The notes under the pieces: model-generated | Database searches by the model: none | The model's input: the letters and a program-made list of their open reading frames with translations, nothing else | Told to the model about the DNA's origin: nothing | Shown here: positions 8,743-17,348 of the stretch, in pieces | How the letters are laid out: each line of letters starts with the position of its first letter | Numbering within the stretch: position 1 is the first letter of the stretch | From: Dietzia alimentaria 72 | GTDB lineage: Bacteria > Actinomycetota > Actinomycetes > Mycobacteriales > Mycobacteriaceae | DNA length: 64,000 nucleotides | Direction: 5' to 3' | Assembly: GCF_000226215.1 (NCBI RefSeq) | Contig: NZ_AGFF01000024.1 | Location: forward strand, 186,001-250,000 | Program-made: the position numbers and the translations under genes

Positions 8743-9723
8743 ATGAGGCGCGGACCGATGGACGACCAAGCCAATGGATGGTTCACTGCGATCATGAACT
8801 GGGTGAATAGGGTCGCTGTTTCTCTTCTCGCCTACTGCGCAGTGCTCGCGCTCATCGCGACGGGACTGGTTGCGGTCGCCCCTGGCGCGCGAGCTCAGTC
8901 GCTGGACGGGTCGATCGCCACCGTCGCCGGCTCCACGCCCTTCGCAGACTCGTCGTCTCCGCTGGCACCTCCGACCGGCCGTCTCGCCGAGCCACTCACG
9001 TACGTGGCGATGGGCGACTCGTTCACCTCGACCGGGTCGATTGTCGGGATGGACCCCATGACGTTCGGCTCGTTCGGCGGCGACACCTGCTTCCGCTCGG
9101 CTGACAACTACCCGAGTCGGATACGCGAGGCGACAAACTGGAATGTCATCGATGTCTCCTGCCGTGGGCTTAAGGTGCCGCTGACCTACACTAGCCGCGC
9201 CGAGTACGGACCGCCCCAGATCAACGCGCTGCACTCCGGTGTCGACCTCGTGTCACTGCAGGTCGGCGGGAACGACACCGACGTGCTGCGACTCGCGGAA
9301 CTGTGCGTCCTCAGCGCCGACTGCAGCCACCTCGAGCGCGAATGGGCGGCGAAGGTGCCGAGGGTGGCGCCCGGGCTACGCCAACTCCTTCGCGATATCC
9401 GTGCCCGGGCCCCGCGCGCTCGGATCGTGCTCGTCGGATACCTCCAGCCGTTCCACCCCGTCCCCTGCGTGAACATCGCGCCCTACAGTGCCGCCAACCA
9501 GAACTTCGGACGCCGACACATCGATCGCCTCAACGCGATGTTGCGCGAGGTGGCCCGTGCTGAAGGCGTGGAAATCGTTGCCGACCGCGCGCCGCCGGGG
9601 CACAGCGCCTGCGACCCCGACCGATGGACCTCGTTTCTCGGGGTCGACGCCGGCGCCGTTCCGCTACACCCCACCCATGCCGGGCACCTCGCGACCGCGC
9701 GCATGATCCTCGACCGCGTCTGA
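8743..9723 (+). CDS. Secreted SGNH/GDSL-family hydrolase (lipase/esterase)
   Basis: An exported serine esterase. Residues 22-50 form a signal peptide (RVAVSLLAYCAVLALIATG) with a likely cleavage site after ARA near residue 51. The mature part shows block I with the nucleophile (MGDSFTSTG, Ser93), block III (VGGNDTD) and block V with the catalytic His (HPTHAGH). Several cysteines in the mature region suggest disulfides, as in actinobacterial SGNH lipases. Alternative starts at 8758 and 8794 would shorten the N-region before the hydrophobic core; none has a strong ribosome site. Substrate could be a lipid or polysaccharide ester and cannot be deduced. Confidence 0.87.
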   Translation: MRRGPMDDQANGWFTAIMNWVNRVAVSLLAYCAVLALIATGLVAVAPGARAQSLDGSIATVAGSTPFADSSSPLAPPTGRLAEPLTYVAMGDSFTSTGSIVGMDPMTFGSFGGDTCFRSADNYPSRIREATNWNVIDVSCRGLKVPLTYTSRAEYGPPQINALHSGVDLVSLQVGGNDTDVLRLAELCVLSADCSHLEREWAAKVPRVAPGLRQLLRDIRARAPRARIVLVGYLQPFHPVPCVNIAPYSAANQNFGRRHIDRLNAMLREVARAEGVEIVADRAPPGHSACDPDRWTSFLGVDAGAVPLHPTHAGHLATARMILDRV

Positions 9724-10302
9724 ACGTACGGATGTGTGTCACTTGTGCGAGATTCCATGGAGTGGATCTTGCCTGCGCAAACGGACAATGCCAGCTGAAA
9801 AATATCCACTGGACCGGCATCTGTGGATAAGCGGGTGGTTGTGGATCGAAGCAGGCAGTTTCACGCCCATCCCCGAGCGGCAACGAATGGCCACGGCCGG
9901 TCCGGACGCCTGCGGAACACGGCGCGCCTGGATTTCAGCGGCAGGCGCTGCGTGGTTTACCGCTGTTCAGCGGAGTGTGTCGACCGGCAGCGTGAGCGTC
10001 GCCGGATGCGCTGCCTCCGTGACCTGTGCTGGCGGTCGGGTCCACACCGCCAGCGCAACCGGACCAAAGCCGGACACTCCGCCAGCGCGGGTCAGACAGG
10101 CAGCGTGAGTCGGGTCGGATGCGCTGGCGGAGTGCACGGAGTGGGCCGGCAGGCAGCGTGAGTCGGGTGGGATGCGCTGGGCGGGGTGCTCGAAGTGTGC
10201 GAGGAGACAGCGTAGGCGACGAGCGACTGCGGTGGGCGTCAGATGGGTGGGCGTCAGCTGGGGATGTCGCCGACCCCGCCCTACTTCCCCCTCGGCGCAG
10301 CG
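9724..10302. other. Gene-free stretch rich in inverted and direct repeats
   Basis: Between the SGNH hydrolase and the end of the MFS gene. Open frames here are short, arginine-rich and overlap repeats, so I call none. Contents: three DnaA-box-like 9-mers (9802-9848); a perfect 14-bp inverted repeat with arms 10075-10088 and 10121-10134; a 9-bp stem at 10028-10054; and a direct repeat beginning GGCAGCGTGAG at 9986, 10099 and 10152. The last two copies match over about 32 bp at a 53-bp spacing. The region may contain terminators for both convergent genes. Confidence 0.65.
10075..10134. repeat. Perfect 14-bp inverted repeat with 32-nt loop
   Basis: Left arm CACTCCGCCAGCGC (10075-10088) and right arm GCGCTGGCGGAGTG (10121-10134). 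The core CCGCCAGC / GCTGGCGG also occurs at 10028-10036 and 10046-10054 as a second hairpin, giving a cluster of alternative structures. Confidence 0.8.
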
Positions 10303-11577
10303 TTACCGCGCGGTACGGCCTTCACCCGCCGTGCGGCGTCCCCTGCGGTGCGGCGTCCCCTGCGGTGCGGCGTTCGCACGCCGCGCGGCCAACACCGCCG
10401 GGACCAGCACCGCGAGCCCCACCAGCGCCAACACTGCCCCCGCGAGCGCCGGCGAGGTGTAACCAAACCCGAACGCGATCACCACTCCCCCGATCCACGC
10501 CCCGAGCGCGTTGGCGGCGTTGAGTGCCGAGTGATTCAGCGCTGCGGCCAGGGTCTGCCCGCGCCCTGCGTGGCGCATGAGACGAGATTGCAGCCCGGGC
10601 ACGAGCGCAGACCCGGTGGTGCCGACGAGGAACAGCCCGATCACGGCGGAGACCGGGTGGTGCGCGGCGATGGCGAACAGGGCCAGGATCGCGGTCATCA
10701 CGGTCGTGATGATCACCAGGCCGCGGTCGAGATCCCGGTCGGCGACGATGCCACCCACCACGTTGCCCACGACCATCCCGAGCCCGTAGACGGCGAGCAC
10801 CCCGGGCATCCAGGAGCGGTCGATCCCGGCGACATCGACCATCGTCCACTGGATGTAGGTGTAGACGGCGAACATCCCGCCGAACCCGATCGCGGCGACC
10901 GCCAGTGTGGCGAGGACCTGCGGACGGGCGAGCGCGGCCAACTCCTCGCGCGCCCTGACCACCACCCCGCCGGTGGGTTCGGGGACGACGACGAGGATCG
11001 CCACCACGGTCGCCGCGCCGATCACCCCGACTGCGAGGAAGGCCGACGGCCAGCCCAATGACTCGCCGAGCCAGGTGGCCACCGGCACGCCGACCACATT
11101 GGCCACCGACAGACCGAGCAGCACCTGGGCCACTGCACGCGCCTGTCTGCCGGGTCCGGCGAGGGAGGCCGCCACCAGCGACGCGACCCCGAAGTAGGCA
11201 CCGTGTGGGATGCCGGCGACGAAGCGCGCAACAATCAACGCCTCGACCGTGGGGGCGAAGGCTGCCGCCGTGTTGCCGATGGTGAACAGCACCATGAGGA
11301 TCACGAGCAGGGTGCGTCGTCGCCAGCGAGAGGTCCACACGGTCAGCAGCGGAGCGCCCACCACCACGCCGAGGGCGTAGGCCGAGATGATGTGGCCGGC
11401 CTGCGGTTCGGTGATGTCGAAGCCGTCGGCGATCAGCCGCAACAGACCCATCGCCGCGAACTCGGTGACGCCGATGCCGAACCCGCCGAGCGACAATGCG
11501 AGGATCGCGAGGCGGACGCGAGCGGTCGACGGACGCGCCGTCGCACTGGTGGCCGGATTGGCGCTTGGCTGGGACAC
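10303..11577 (-). CDS. Major facilitator superfamily exporter (DHA1 type)
   Basis: A 12-helix proton-coupled transporter of 424 residues. The N-terminal helix pattern (SLGGFGIGVTEFAAMGLL), the cytoplasmic loop with WRRRT after helix 2, and GIPHGAYFGVASLVAAS match the AraJ/Cmx group of DHA1 exporters, which expel chloramphenicol, sugars or nucleosides. The substrate is not predictable. The C-terminal tail (about 30 residues, Arg/Ala/Gly rich) is encoded by a 17-bp tandem repeat and is probably not functional. The gene lies 38 nt downstream of the BASS transporter gene on the same strand and may be cotranscribed with it. Confidence 0.88.
   Translation of the reverse strand: MSQPSANPATSATARPSTARVRLAILALSLGGFGIGVTEFAAMGLLRLIADGFDITEPQAGHIISAYALGVVVGAPLLTVWTSRWRRRTLLVILMVLFTIGNTAAAFAPTVEALIVARFVAGIPHGAYFGVASLVAASLAGPGRQARAVAQVLLGLSVANVVGVPVATWLGESLGWPSAFLAVGVIGAATVVAILVVVPEPTGGVVVRAREELAALARPQVLATLAVAAIGFGGMFAVYTYIQWTMVDVAGIDRSWMPGVLAVYGLGMVVGNVVGGIVADRDLDRGLVIITTVMTAILALFAIAAHHPVSAVIGLFLVGTTGSALVPGLQSRLMRHAGRGQTLAAALNHSALNAANALGAWIGGVVIAFGFGYTSPALAGAVLALVGLAVLVPAVLAARRANAAPQGTPHRRGRRTAGEGRTAR
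10331..10373. repeat. 17-bp tandem repeat, 2.5 copies, inside the MFS 3' end
   Basis: Copies at 10331-10347 and 10348-10364 (GTGCGGCGTCCCCTGCG) and a partial copy to 10373. Because 17 is not a multiple of three, each copy is read in a different frame, so the encoded tail shows no peptide repeat. Confidence 0.85.
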
Positions 11578-11615
11578 CGCAGCAGGTTACGCCGAGTCGA
11601 GCGGCCGGGTGACGA

Positions 11616-12497
11616 TCAGCCCGGCCCGGGGGCCGTGCGCATCAACCGGCGGCCACCGTAGACCAGCACGAACGTGGTGATGTACATGACGATGCTGTAC
11701 ACGGCCGCGGCGAGGCCGACCTCTTCGCTACCGATGACGGTGAACGCGATGAGGAGCGAGAGCGTGGTGTTCTTGACCCCGAACTCCGCTGCGATCGCGA
11801 TCTGCTCGGCGCGCCCAAGCCTGCAGACCCAGGCCAACAGGCCGCCGACGATGATCACGGTCACGTTGAGGACGACCACCGCCGGGCCCACGGACACGAT
11901 GAGGTCGACGATGCGGTCCCGCTCCCCGAGCGCGACGCCAATAATCAGGAGCACCAGCACGACGAGTCCGACGACGCCGACGAATCGCTCGATGCGGTCC
12001 GACAGCGCCGGCTTCCGGGCTCGCAGGACCATGCCGACGACGACGGGGATCAGGATGACGCCGAGCAGGAGCCCGAAGGTTTGCGCGAGTGGCACCGACA
12101 CCTCAAAGGCGTCGGCACCGGGGATGATGCGGGCCCCGAGGTCGAACCACAGCGGCAGAGTGAAGATCACCGCGACCGAAGCGATGGCGGTGAGGATTAT
12201 CGACAGCGCGACGTTGCCGCGGGCCAGATAGGTGATGAGATTCGACGTCGCGCCGCCTGGCGAGGCAGCCACCAGGACCACACCGAGAGCCAAGAGTGGG
12301 GCGAGGTCGAACGCCACCGCCACGCCGACGCCCACCAGCGGTACCAGCACCAACTGGCCCACGAGCCCGACAACACTCGCCCGGGGAGATCTCGCCTGGA
12401 CCGCGAAGTCCTCCCTGGTCAGGCTCAACCCGATTCCGACCATGATGATCGCCAGCGCGACGGGCAGGCCGATATCGATCAGAGGACTCTGGTCCAC
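11616..12497 (-). CDS. Bile acid:sodium symporter (BASS) family transporter
   Basis: A 293-residue integral membrane protein with about nine to ten hydrophobic helices. It carries BASS family signatures: ASPGGATSNLITYLARGN in the first half and EFGVKNTTLSLL in the second, the crossing-over helices that bind sodium and substrate. Bacterial members move organic acids, pantoate or bile-acid-like molecules; the substrate here is unknown. An unusual 14-bp tandem repeat array begins about 25 nt upstream of the start codon. The downstream MFS gene follows on the same strand. Confidence 0.87.
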   Translation of the reverse strand: MDQSPLIDIGLPVALAIIMVGIGLSLTREDFAVQARSPRASVVGLVGQLVLVPLVGVGVAVAFDLAPLLALGVVLVAASPGGATSNLITYLARGNVALSIILTAIASVAVIFTLPLWFDLGARIIPGADAFEVSVPLAQTFGLLLGVILIPVVVGMVLRARKPALSDRIERFVGVVGLVVLVLLIIGVALGERDRIVDLIVSVGPAVVVLNVTVIIVGGLLAWVCRLGRAEQIAIAAEFGVKNTTLSLLIAFTVIGSEEVGLAAAVYSIVMYITTFVLVYGGRRLMRTAPGPG

Positions 12498-12521
12498 CTA
12501 GGGCTCCTGGGTTTCGTGGGG

Positions 12522-12620
12522 CGTCGTTCGTCGTTCGCTATTCGTCGTTCGCTATTCGTCGCCCGCTATTCGCCGTTGGCCCTTCGCCCTTCGCTATTCG
12601 CCGTTCGCTATTCACCGCTG
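12522..12620. repeat. 14-bp minisatellite upstream of the BASS gene
   Basis: CGCTATTC occurs at 12536, 12550, 12564, 12592 and 12606, all on a 14-bp register with one degenerate unit at 12578. The consensus unit is CGCTATTCGTCGTT. Immediately after come three copies of the heptamer GCTGGCC (about 12618-12638). The array is intergenic, between the 5' end of the BASS gene and the 3' end of icd. Confidence 0.85.
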
Positions 12621-12639
12621 GCCGCTGGCCGCTGGCCGA

Positions 12640-12694
12640 TTTGTCGTCACCACTGCGACGACACTCCGATGGCCACCGCAGTAGCGACGACAAA
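12640..12694. terminator. Hairpin downstream of icd
   Basis: A two-part stem: TTTGTCGTC (12640-12648) with GACGACAAA (12686-12694), and ACTGCG (12652-12657) with CGCAGT (12677-12682). It lies 80 nt beyond the icd stop on the minus strand. A terminator is the simplest reading, but there is no T-tract. Confidence 0.5.
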
Positions 12695-12773
12695 GTGGGG
12701 AGCGAGCGGCGTCGGGCCCGGTGTACGCGGCGGGTCGGGGCAGGCGCCCGGGCGCTCGATCCGGCTGGGGGGA

Positions 12774-13991
12774 TCAGGCGCGCGTCTTCTTGAGGTTCTC
12801 GTCCAGCGCTGCGAGAAACTCCTCGGTGGTGAGGTAGTCCTGATCTCCACCGACGAGCAGCGCGAGGTCCTTTGTCATCTGGCCACCTTCGACCGTTTCG
12901 ATGACGACGTCCTCAAGTCGATGGGCGAACTCGACGACCTCAGGCGTGTTGTCCAGGGTGCCCCGGTGCCCGAGCCCACGTGTCCAGGCGAAGATAGAGG
13001 CGATCGGATTGGTGGAGGTGGGCTTGCCCTCCTGATGCTGACGGAAATGTCGGGTCACGGTCCCGTGGGCGGCCTCCGCCTCACAGGTCTTACCGTCCGG
13101 GGTGAGCAGCACCGAAGTCATCAGGCCGAGCGAGCCGAAGCCCTGGGCGACGGTGTCGGACTGCACGTCGCCGTCGTAGTTCTTACACGCCCAGATGTAA
13201 CCGCCCTCCCACTTGATCGATGAGGCGACCATGTCGTCGATGAGCCGGTGCTCGTAGGTCAGGCCCGCCTTGTCGAAGTCCGCCTTGAACTCGCGGTCGA
13301 ACACGTCCTGGAAGATGTCCTTGAAGGCGCCGTCGTACGCTTGGAGGATGGTGTTCTTGGTGGACAGGTACACCGGATACTCGTGCTGGAGTCCGTAGTT
13401 GAAGGAAGCGCGCGCGAAGTCCTCGATGGACTTGGTGAAGTTGTACATCCCCATCACCACGCCCCCATCCTCGGGCATCTGAACGACCTCGTGCTCGATC
13501 GGCTCGGAGCCGTCGGCGGGCGTGTACGTGATGGTGACGCTGCCGGCGCCGGGGACCGCGAAGTCGGTGGCCCGGTATTGGTCGCCGAAGGCGTGGCGGC
13601 CGACGATGATCGGTTTGGTCCAGCCCGGAACCAATCGCGGCACGTTGGAGATGATGATCGGAGCCCTGAAGATCGTCCCGCCGAGAATGTTACGGATGGT
13701 GCCGTTCGGGGACTGGTACATGCGCTTGAGACCGAACTCCTCCACGCGGGCCTCGTCAGGGGTGATGGTGGCGCACTTGACGCCCACTCCATGCTTTTTG
13801 ATGGCCTCGGCGGCGTCGACGGTGATCTGGTCGTCGGTGGCGTCACGACTTTCGATTCCGAGGTCGTAGTACTCGAGATCCACATCCAGGTACGGATAGA
13901 TCAACTCGTCCTTGATGAACTTCCAGATGATCCGGGTCATCTCGTCGCCATCGAGCTCGACGACAGTCCCCTCCACCTTGATCTTCGACAT
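12774..13991 (-). CDS. icd: NADP-dependent isocitrate dehydrogenase (homodimeric, eukaryotic-like type)
   Basis: Oxidatively decarboxylates isocitrate to 2-oxoglutarate in the citric acid cycle, supplying NADPH. The 405-residue protein starts with [14 protein letters not shown], the hallmark of the NADP-IDH subfamily shared with eukaryotes. It has the substrate-binding [16 protein letters not shown], the [14 protein letters not shown] segment and the metal-binding YDGDVQSD region. This is the M. tuberculosis Icd1 type, not the monomeric Icd2 type. A GGAGGAAGAGGG stretch precedes the ATG. It is divergent from the riboswitch-controlled methionine operon, as in mycobacteria. Confidence 0.96.
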   Translation of the reverse strand: MSKIKVEGTVVELDGDEMTRIIWKFIKDELIYPYLDVDLEYYDLGIESRDATDDQITVDAAEAIKKHGVGVKCATITPDEARVEEFGLKRMYQSPNGTIRNILGGTIFRAPIIISNVPRLVPGWTKPIIVGRHAFGDQYRATDFAVPGAGSVTITYTPADGSEPIEHEVVQMPEDGGVVMGMYNFTKSIEDFARASFNYGLQHEYPVYLSTKNTILQAYDGAFKDIFQDVFDREFKADFDKAGLTYEHRLIDDMVASSIKWEGGYIWACKNYDGDVQSDTVAQGFGSLGLMTSVLLTPDGKTCEAEAAHGTVTRHFRQHQEGKPTSTNPIASIFAWTRGLGHRGTLDNTPEVVEFAHRLEDVVIETVEGGQMTKDLALLVGGDQDYLTTEEFLAALDENLKKTRA

Positions 13992-14147
13992 CCGGCCCTC
14001 TTCCTCCGACCGGCCATCCCGGGATCGGCACTATCGACGCAAATCGTGACGTGCGCCTCACATTACCGATGCGGAGCCCACAAGAAGTGAGGTTGTGCCC
14101 CATGACCCCTCATTGCAGGCGTCAGGCGACCTAGGCTAGCCTTCTCA

Positions 14148-14255
14148 CCAGGTCATGAGTGCCAGCGACAAGCCCCGGCTCGCTGGACGGCAACCCTCCT
14201 CCGCGGTGGGGTGCCCCGGGAGACGACCTGGCCGACACCCGACCGGGTGAGAGGC
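14148..14255 (+). promoter_or_regulatory. SAM-IV riboswitch
   Basis: Senses S-adenosylmethionine and represses methionine biosynthesis. The closing helix CCAGGTC (14148-14154) pairs with GACCTGG (14225-14231). Inside are the conserved TCATGAGTGCCAGCG, a hairpin CCAGCG/CGCTGG (14162-14167, 14181-14186), and the CGGCAACCCTCC and GCGGTGGGGTGCCCC segments diagnostic of SAM-IV aptamers. A further segment 3' of the closing helix (GACCGGGTGAGAGGCAAGC) fits the extra peripheral helix and pseudoknot of this class. It lies upstream of metY, as for the mycobacterial SAM-IV element. Confidence 0.93.
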
Positions 14256-14261
14256 AAGCGC

Positions 14262-14291
14262 GGGTCCGCTGACGTTGTAGCGGGCGGACCC
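14262..14291 (+). terminator. Hairpin between SAM-IV aptamer and metY
   Basis: GGGTCCGC (14262-14269) pairs with GCGGACCC (14284-14291), followed by TTCT. It may be the expression platform (a terminator) or a spacer helix. A second small hairpin directly over the ribosome site (14306-14318) competes as the expression platform. Confidence 0.5.
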
Positions 14292-14300
14292 TTCTGACGA

Positions 14301-14318
14301 GAGGAGGGGCACCGCCCC
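14301..14318 (+). promoter_or_regulatory. metY ribosome binding site within a small hairpin
   Basis: The Shine-Dalgarno GAGGAGGGG is followed by a 5-bp stem GGGGC-ACC-GCCCC (14306-14318) that ends just before the ATG at 14320. The stem overlaps the 3' part of the ribosome site, so it could lower translation when the riboswitch is occupied. This is an inference from base pairing. Confidence 0.5.
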
Positions 14319-14319
14319 C

Positions 14320-15654
14320 ATGACGTACGACAACAGCAATCCAGACTGGGCCTTCGAGACCCGCCAGATCCACGCCGGGCAGCCCGTCGATTCGGACACC
14401 GGCTCCCGCAACCTGCCGATCTACCAGACCACGTCGTTCGTGTTCGCCGATGCCGAGCAGGCCGCGAACCGCTTCGCGCTGTCCGAGATGGGCCCCATCT
14501 ACACCCGCATCACCAACCCGACCGTCGCCGCGGTGGAAGAGCGCATCGCGTCGCTCGAAGGCGGCGTCGCAGCGACGATGTTCGCCTCGGGAATGGCCGC
14601 GGAGACCGCTGCGATCCAGTCGATCATGCAGGCCGGTGGCCACGTGGTGGCCTCGCCCCGCGTCTACGGGGGCACCGACGCCCTGCTCCGGCACACACTG
14701 CCCAAGTACGGCATCGAGACCACCTTCGTCGAGAACCCGGACGACCCCGAGTCGTGGCAGGCCGCCGTCCGGCCGAACACCCGCGCGTTCTATGCGGAGA
14801 CGATCTCCAACCCGCTCAACGACGTCCTCGACATACCGGCCATCGCCGAGGTGGCGCACCACAATCAGGTCCCGCTCGTCGTGGACAACACCACGGCCAC
14901 GCCGTACCTGGTCCGCCCCCTGGAGCTGGGCGCCGACGTCGTCGTCATCTCCGCAACCAAGTACCTCGGCGGCCACGGCTCATCGCTCGCCGGCGTCCTG
15001 GTCGACGGCGGCTCCTTCGACTGGCGCGCGCAGCGTGACGGCGAGGACCTCTTCCCGTCGTTCACCACCCCAGACCCCGCGTACCACGGTGCCGTGTACG
15101 CCGACCTGGGCGCACCTGCGCTCGCCCTGAAGTCGCGCGTCACCCTGCTGCGGGACACGGGGGCCGCGCCCAGCCCGTTCAACGCGTGGGCCATCGCCCA
15201 GGGCATCGACACCCTGAGCCTGCGTGTCGAGAGGCACGTCGCCAACGCCCAGAAGATCGCTGAATGGCTCGAGGCCCGCGGCGACGTGGCCACCGTCAAC
15301 TACGCCGGACTGGCTTCTTCGCCCTGGAACGCGAATCAGAAGAAGATCTCCCCCAAGGGTGCGGGCGCCATCATCACGTTCGAGCTCGCGTCCCCGGACG
15401 GTGCGTCGGAGGACGATCTCAAGAAGCAGGCGTGGGCGTTCATCGACGCGCTCAAGCTGCACTCGTGCCTGGTCAACATCGGCGACGTGCGGTCGCTCGT
15501 GAGCCACCCGGCCACCACCACCCACTCGCAGGGCACCCCGGAGTCCAACGCCAAGGCAGGTGTCTCGATCTCGAGCATCCGCCTGTCGGTGGGTATCGAG
15601 GCCGTCGAGGACATCATCGGCGACCTCGAGCTCGGGTTCGCCGCGATCTCCTGA
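14320..15654 (+). CDS. metY: O-acetylhomoserine sulfhydrylase
   Basis: A PLP enzyme of the Cys/Met metabolism family (444 residues) that makes homocysteine from O-acetylhomoserine and sulfide. The PLP lysine is Lys214 in [12 protein letters not shown]. The N-terminal [10 protein letters not shown] and the C-terminal [11 protein letters not shown] are typical of MetY-type sulfhydrylases, longer than MetB/MetC. It is preceded by a SAM-IV riboswitch and followed 10 nt later by metX, which makes its substrate. The same order is known in M. tuberculosis, where this gene is named metC. Confidence 0.95.
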   Translation: MTYDNSNPDWAFETRQIHAGQPVDSDTGSRNLPIYQTTSFVFADAEQAANRFALSEMGPIYTRITNPTVAAVEERIASLEGGVAATMFASGMAAETAAIQSIMQAGGHVVASPRVYGGTDALLRHTLPKYGIETTFVENPDDPESWQAAVRPNTRAFYAETISNPLNDVLDIPAIAEVAHHNQVPLVVDNTTATPYLVRPLELGADVVVISATKYLGGHGSSLAGVLVDGGSFDWRAQRDGEDLFPSFTTPDPAYHGAVYADLGAPALALKSRVTLLRDTGAAPSPFNAWAIAQGIDTLSLRVERHVANAQKIAEWLEARGDVATVNYAGLASSPWNANQKKISPKGAGAIITFELASPDGASEDDLKKQAWAFIDALKLHSCLVNIGDVRSLVSHPATTTHSQGTPESNAKAGVSISSIRLSVGIEAVEDIIGDLELGFAAIS

Positions 15655-15664
15655 CCTCGCGCGC

Positions 15665-16834
15665 ATGATCCGCCCCACCGACCCCCTCGCGCTGCTGCCC
15701 CCGGGCGACGGCACCCTCGGCCACGTCGCGTTAGGTGACATCACCCTGGTCACAGGTGTCGTCCTGCCCGGGGTCACACTCGCGGTACAACGGTGGGGTC
15801 GGATCAACGCGGACCGGTCCAACGTTGTGTTGGTGGAGCACGCGCTGACCGGGGACTCCCACGTCGTGGGTCAGGTCGACTCCCTTCACCCCACCCCCGG
15901 TTGGTGGAACGGTCTCGTCGGCCCCGGTCTCTCCCTGGACGCCGACCGGTACTGCGTGCTCTCGGTCAACGTCCTCGGTGGCTGCCGGGGCTCGACCGGC
16001 CCGAGTTCTCTACACCCCGACGGGCATTACTGGGGCGCCCGGTTCCCCGCTGTATCAGTGCGGGACATGGTGGAATCCGAGCGGATCCTCGCCGACCTGC
16101 TGGGCATCGACCGCTGGGCCGCGGTGATCGGCGGTTCCATGGGCGGGGCCCGGACGCTGGAATGGATGATCACGTACCCGGATCGTGTCCGCGCAGCCTG
16201 CGTCCTCGCCGTGGGGGCGCGCGCCTCTGCCGACCAGATCGGGATCCAGACCGCCCAGATCATGGCAGTCACCTCCGACCCACACTGGCAGCAGGGCGGC
16301 TACCACGGCACCGGCCGCACGCCCGTGACCGGACTGGGCATCGCCCGGCGCATCGCCCACCTGTCTTACCGTGGCGAGGCGGAGCTGGATGAACGATTTG
16401 CCAACCGACCCCAGCCCGGCGAGGACCCGCGAGCCGAGGACCTGTCCATGTCAGGCCGCTTCGCCGTGCAGTCGTACCTCGATCATCAGGCCGGCAAGCT
16501 CGTCTCCCGCTTCGACGCGTGCACCTATGTTCTCCTCACCGATGCACTCAACCGGCACGACGTGGGTCTGGACCGGGGCGGCGTCGACGAGGCGCTGCGC
16601 TCGTGCCCGGTCGCCTGCGTGATCGGCGGCGTCACCACGGACCGGCTCTACCCGCTGCGCCAGCAGGAGGAACTCGCAGCCCTGCTTCCCGCCGCCGACC
16701 CGCTTGTAGTGATCAACAGCCCCTCTGGGCACGATGGATTTCTGACGGAGGACGACGTGGTAGGCCCGATGCTGGAACGCACCATGGAACTTGCCGAGCA
16801 CGGTTCCACCGAACGGGCCAGGCGGCTGGCATGA
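15665..16834 (+). CDS. metX: Homoserine O-acetyltransferase
   Basis: Acetylates homoserine with acetyl-CoA, the committed step into methionine. It is an alpha/beta-hydrolase-fold MetX with the nucleophile elbow GGSMGG (Ser158) and catalytic His356 (SGHDGF); the Asp lies in the TTDRLYP region. At 389 residues it has the usual length. I take the ATG at 15665, 10 nt after metY, because the conserved sequence begins there; upstream codons overlap metY in another frame. The stop overlaps the next gene by ATGA. Confidence 0.95.
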   Translation: MIRPTDPLALLPPGDGTLGHVALGDITLVTGVVLPGVTLAVQRWGRINADRSNVVLVEHALTGDSHVVGQVDSLHPTPGWWNGLVGPGLSLDADRYCVLSVNVLGGCRGSTGPSSLHPDGHYWGARFPAVSVRDMVESERILADLLGIDRWAAVIGGSMGGARTLEWMITYPDRVRAACVLAVGARASADQIGIQTAQIMAVTSDPHWQQGGYHGTGRTPVTGLGIARRIAHLSYRGEAELDERFANRPQPGEDPRAEDLSMSGRFAVQSYLDHQAGKLVSRFDACTYVLLTDALNRHDVGLDRGGVDEALRSCPVACVIGGVTTDRLYPLRQQEELAALLPAADPLVVINSPSGHDGFLTEDDVVGPMLERTMELAEHGSTERARRLA

Positions 16835-17268
16835 ATGGCCAAGAACATACGAACCGGCCCGCCGCTCTCGGCCTCGCCGGGCTTTCTGGCGGTTTCGGAA
16901 TCATCGGGATGTCCATCGGGTTTGCCACTGTTCTGGGCGTGACCGCCACCGCCTCCGGCGGCTTTGACACGTCCGGCTTCGGCCCGATGATCGTCTCCGC
17001 CGTGTCCTCGCTCGCGTTGGGTCTGATTCTCATCGTGGGTGCGGTGCTACTGTGGCGCGCCCACCGTGCGTCGCTGGTGGTAATCAGCGTCGGGGTGGCG
17101 CTGCTCGCACTGAGTTCGCTGGTCCGCATGGTCCTGGACAGTCTCACGTTCATTTCCGTGGTCGGGACCGTGTTCTCACTGCTCGCCCTGGTCGTGATGG
17201 GGTACCTGATCAACTCAGACGACGTCCGCGCGCACGTGCGCGACGGTATCCCGTTGCGGCTGCGCTGA
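16831..17268 (+). CDS. Small four-helix membrane protein in the met operon
   Basis: A 145-residue membrane protein with four predicted helices (around 15-35, 50-75, 80-100 and 105-125). The hydrophilic N-terminus contains Gln, Glu and His, and the C-terminal tail is charged. I do not recognise a named family. Its ATG overlaps the metX stop by ATGA, so translation is probably coupled and it should share riboswitch control. A role in transport or export linked to methionine metabolism is only suggested by position. Confidence 0.72.
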   Translation: MNGQEHTNRPAALGLAGLSGGFGIIGMSIGFATVLGVTATASGGFDTSGFGPMIVSAVSSLALGLILIVGAVLLWRAHRASLVVISVGVALLALSSLVRMVLDSLTFISVVGTVFSLLALVVMGYLINSDDVRAHVRDGIPLRLR

Positions 17269-17348
17269 GGCACGGTCGGGCGGACCCGCCGCCCCATTTT
17301 CCCTGGTTGAGGCGCTCTCGCGCGCCGCGGGGCACTTCGATTCGCTGG

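Noticed and set aside
9802-9848. Chromosomal replication origin
   Set aside because: Only three box-like 9-mers, one perfect, and no dnaA, dnaN or rpmH nearby; kept only as a low-interest finding.
9734-10161. Open frames of 112-124 codons on the + strand after the SGNH gene
   Set aside because: Arg/Cys/Ser-rich, no recognisable domain, pass through direct and inverted repeats, and lack ribosome sites; they look like GC-driven open frames.
12522-12640. Possible CRISPR or origin iterons
   Set aside because: The 14-bp units are contiguous and degenerate without spacers; no rep or cas gene is adjacent.
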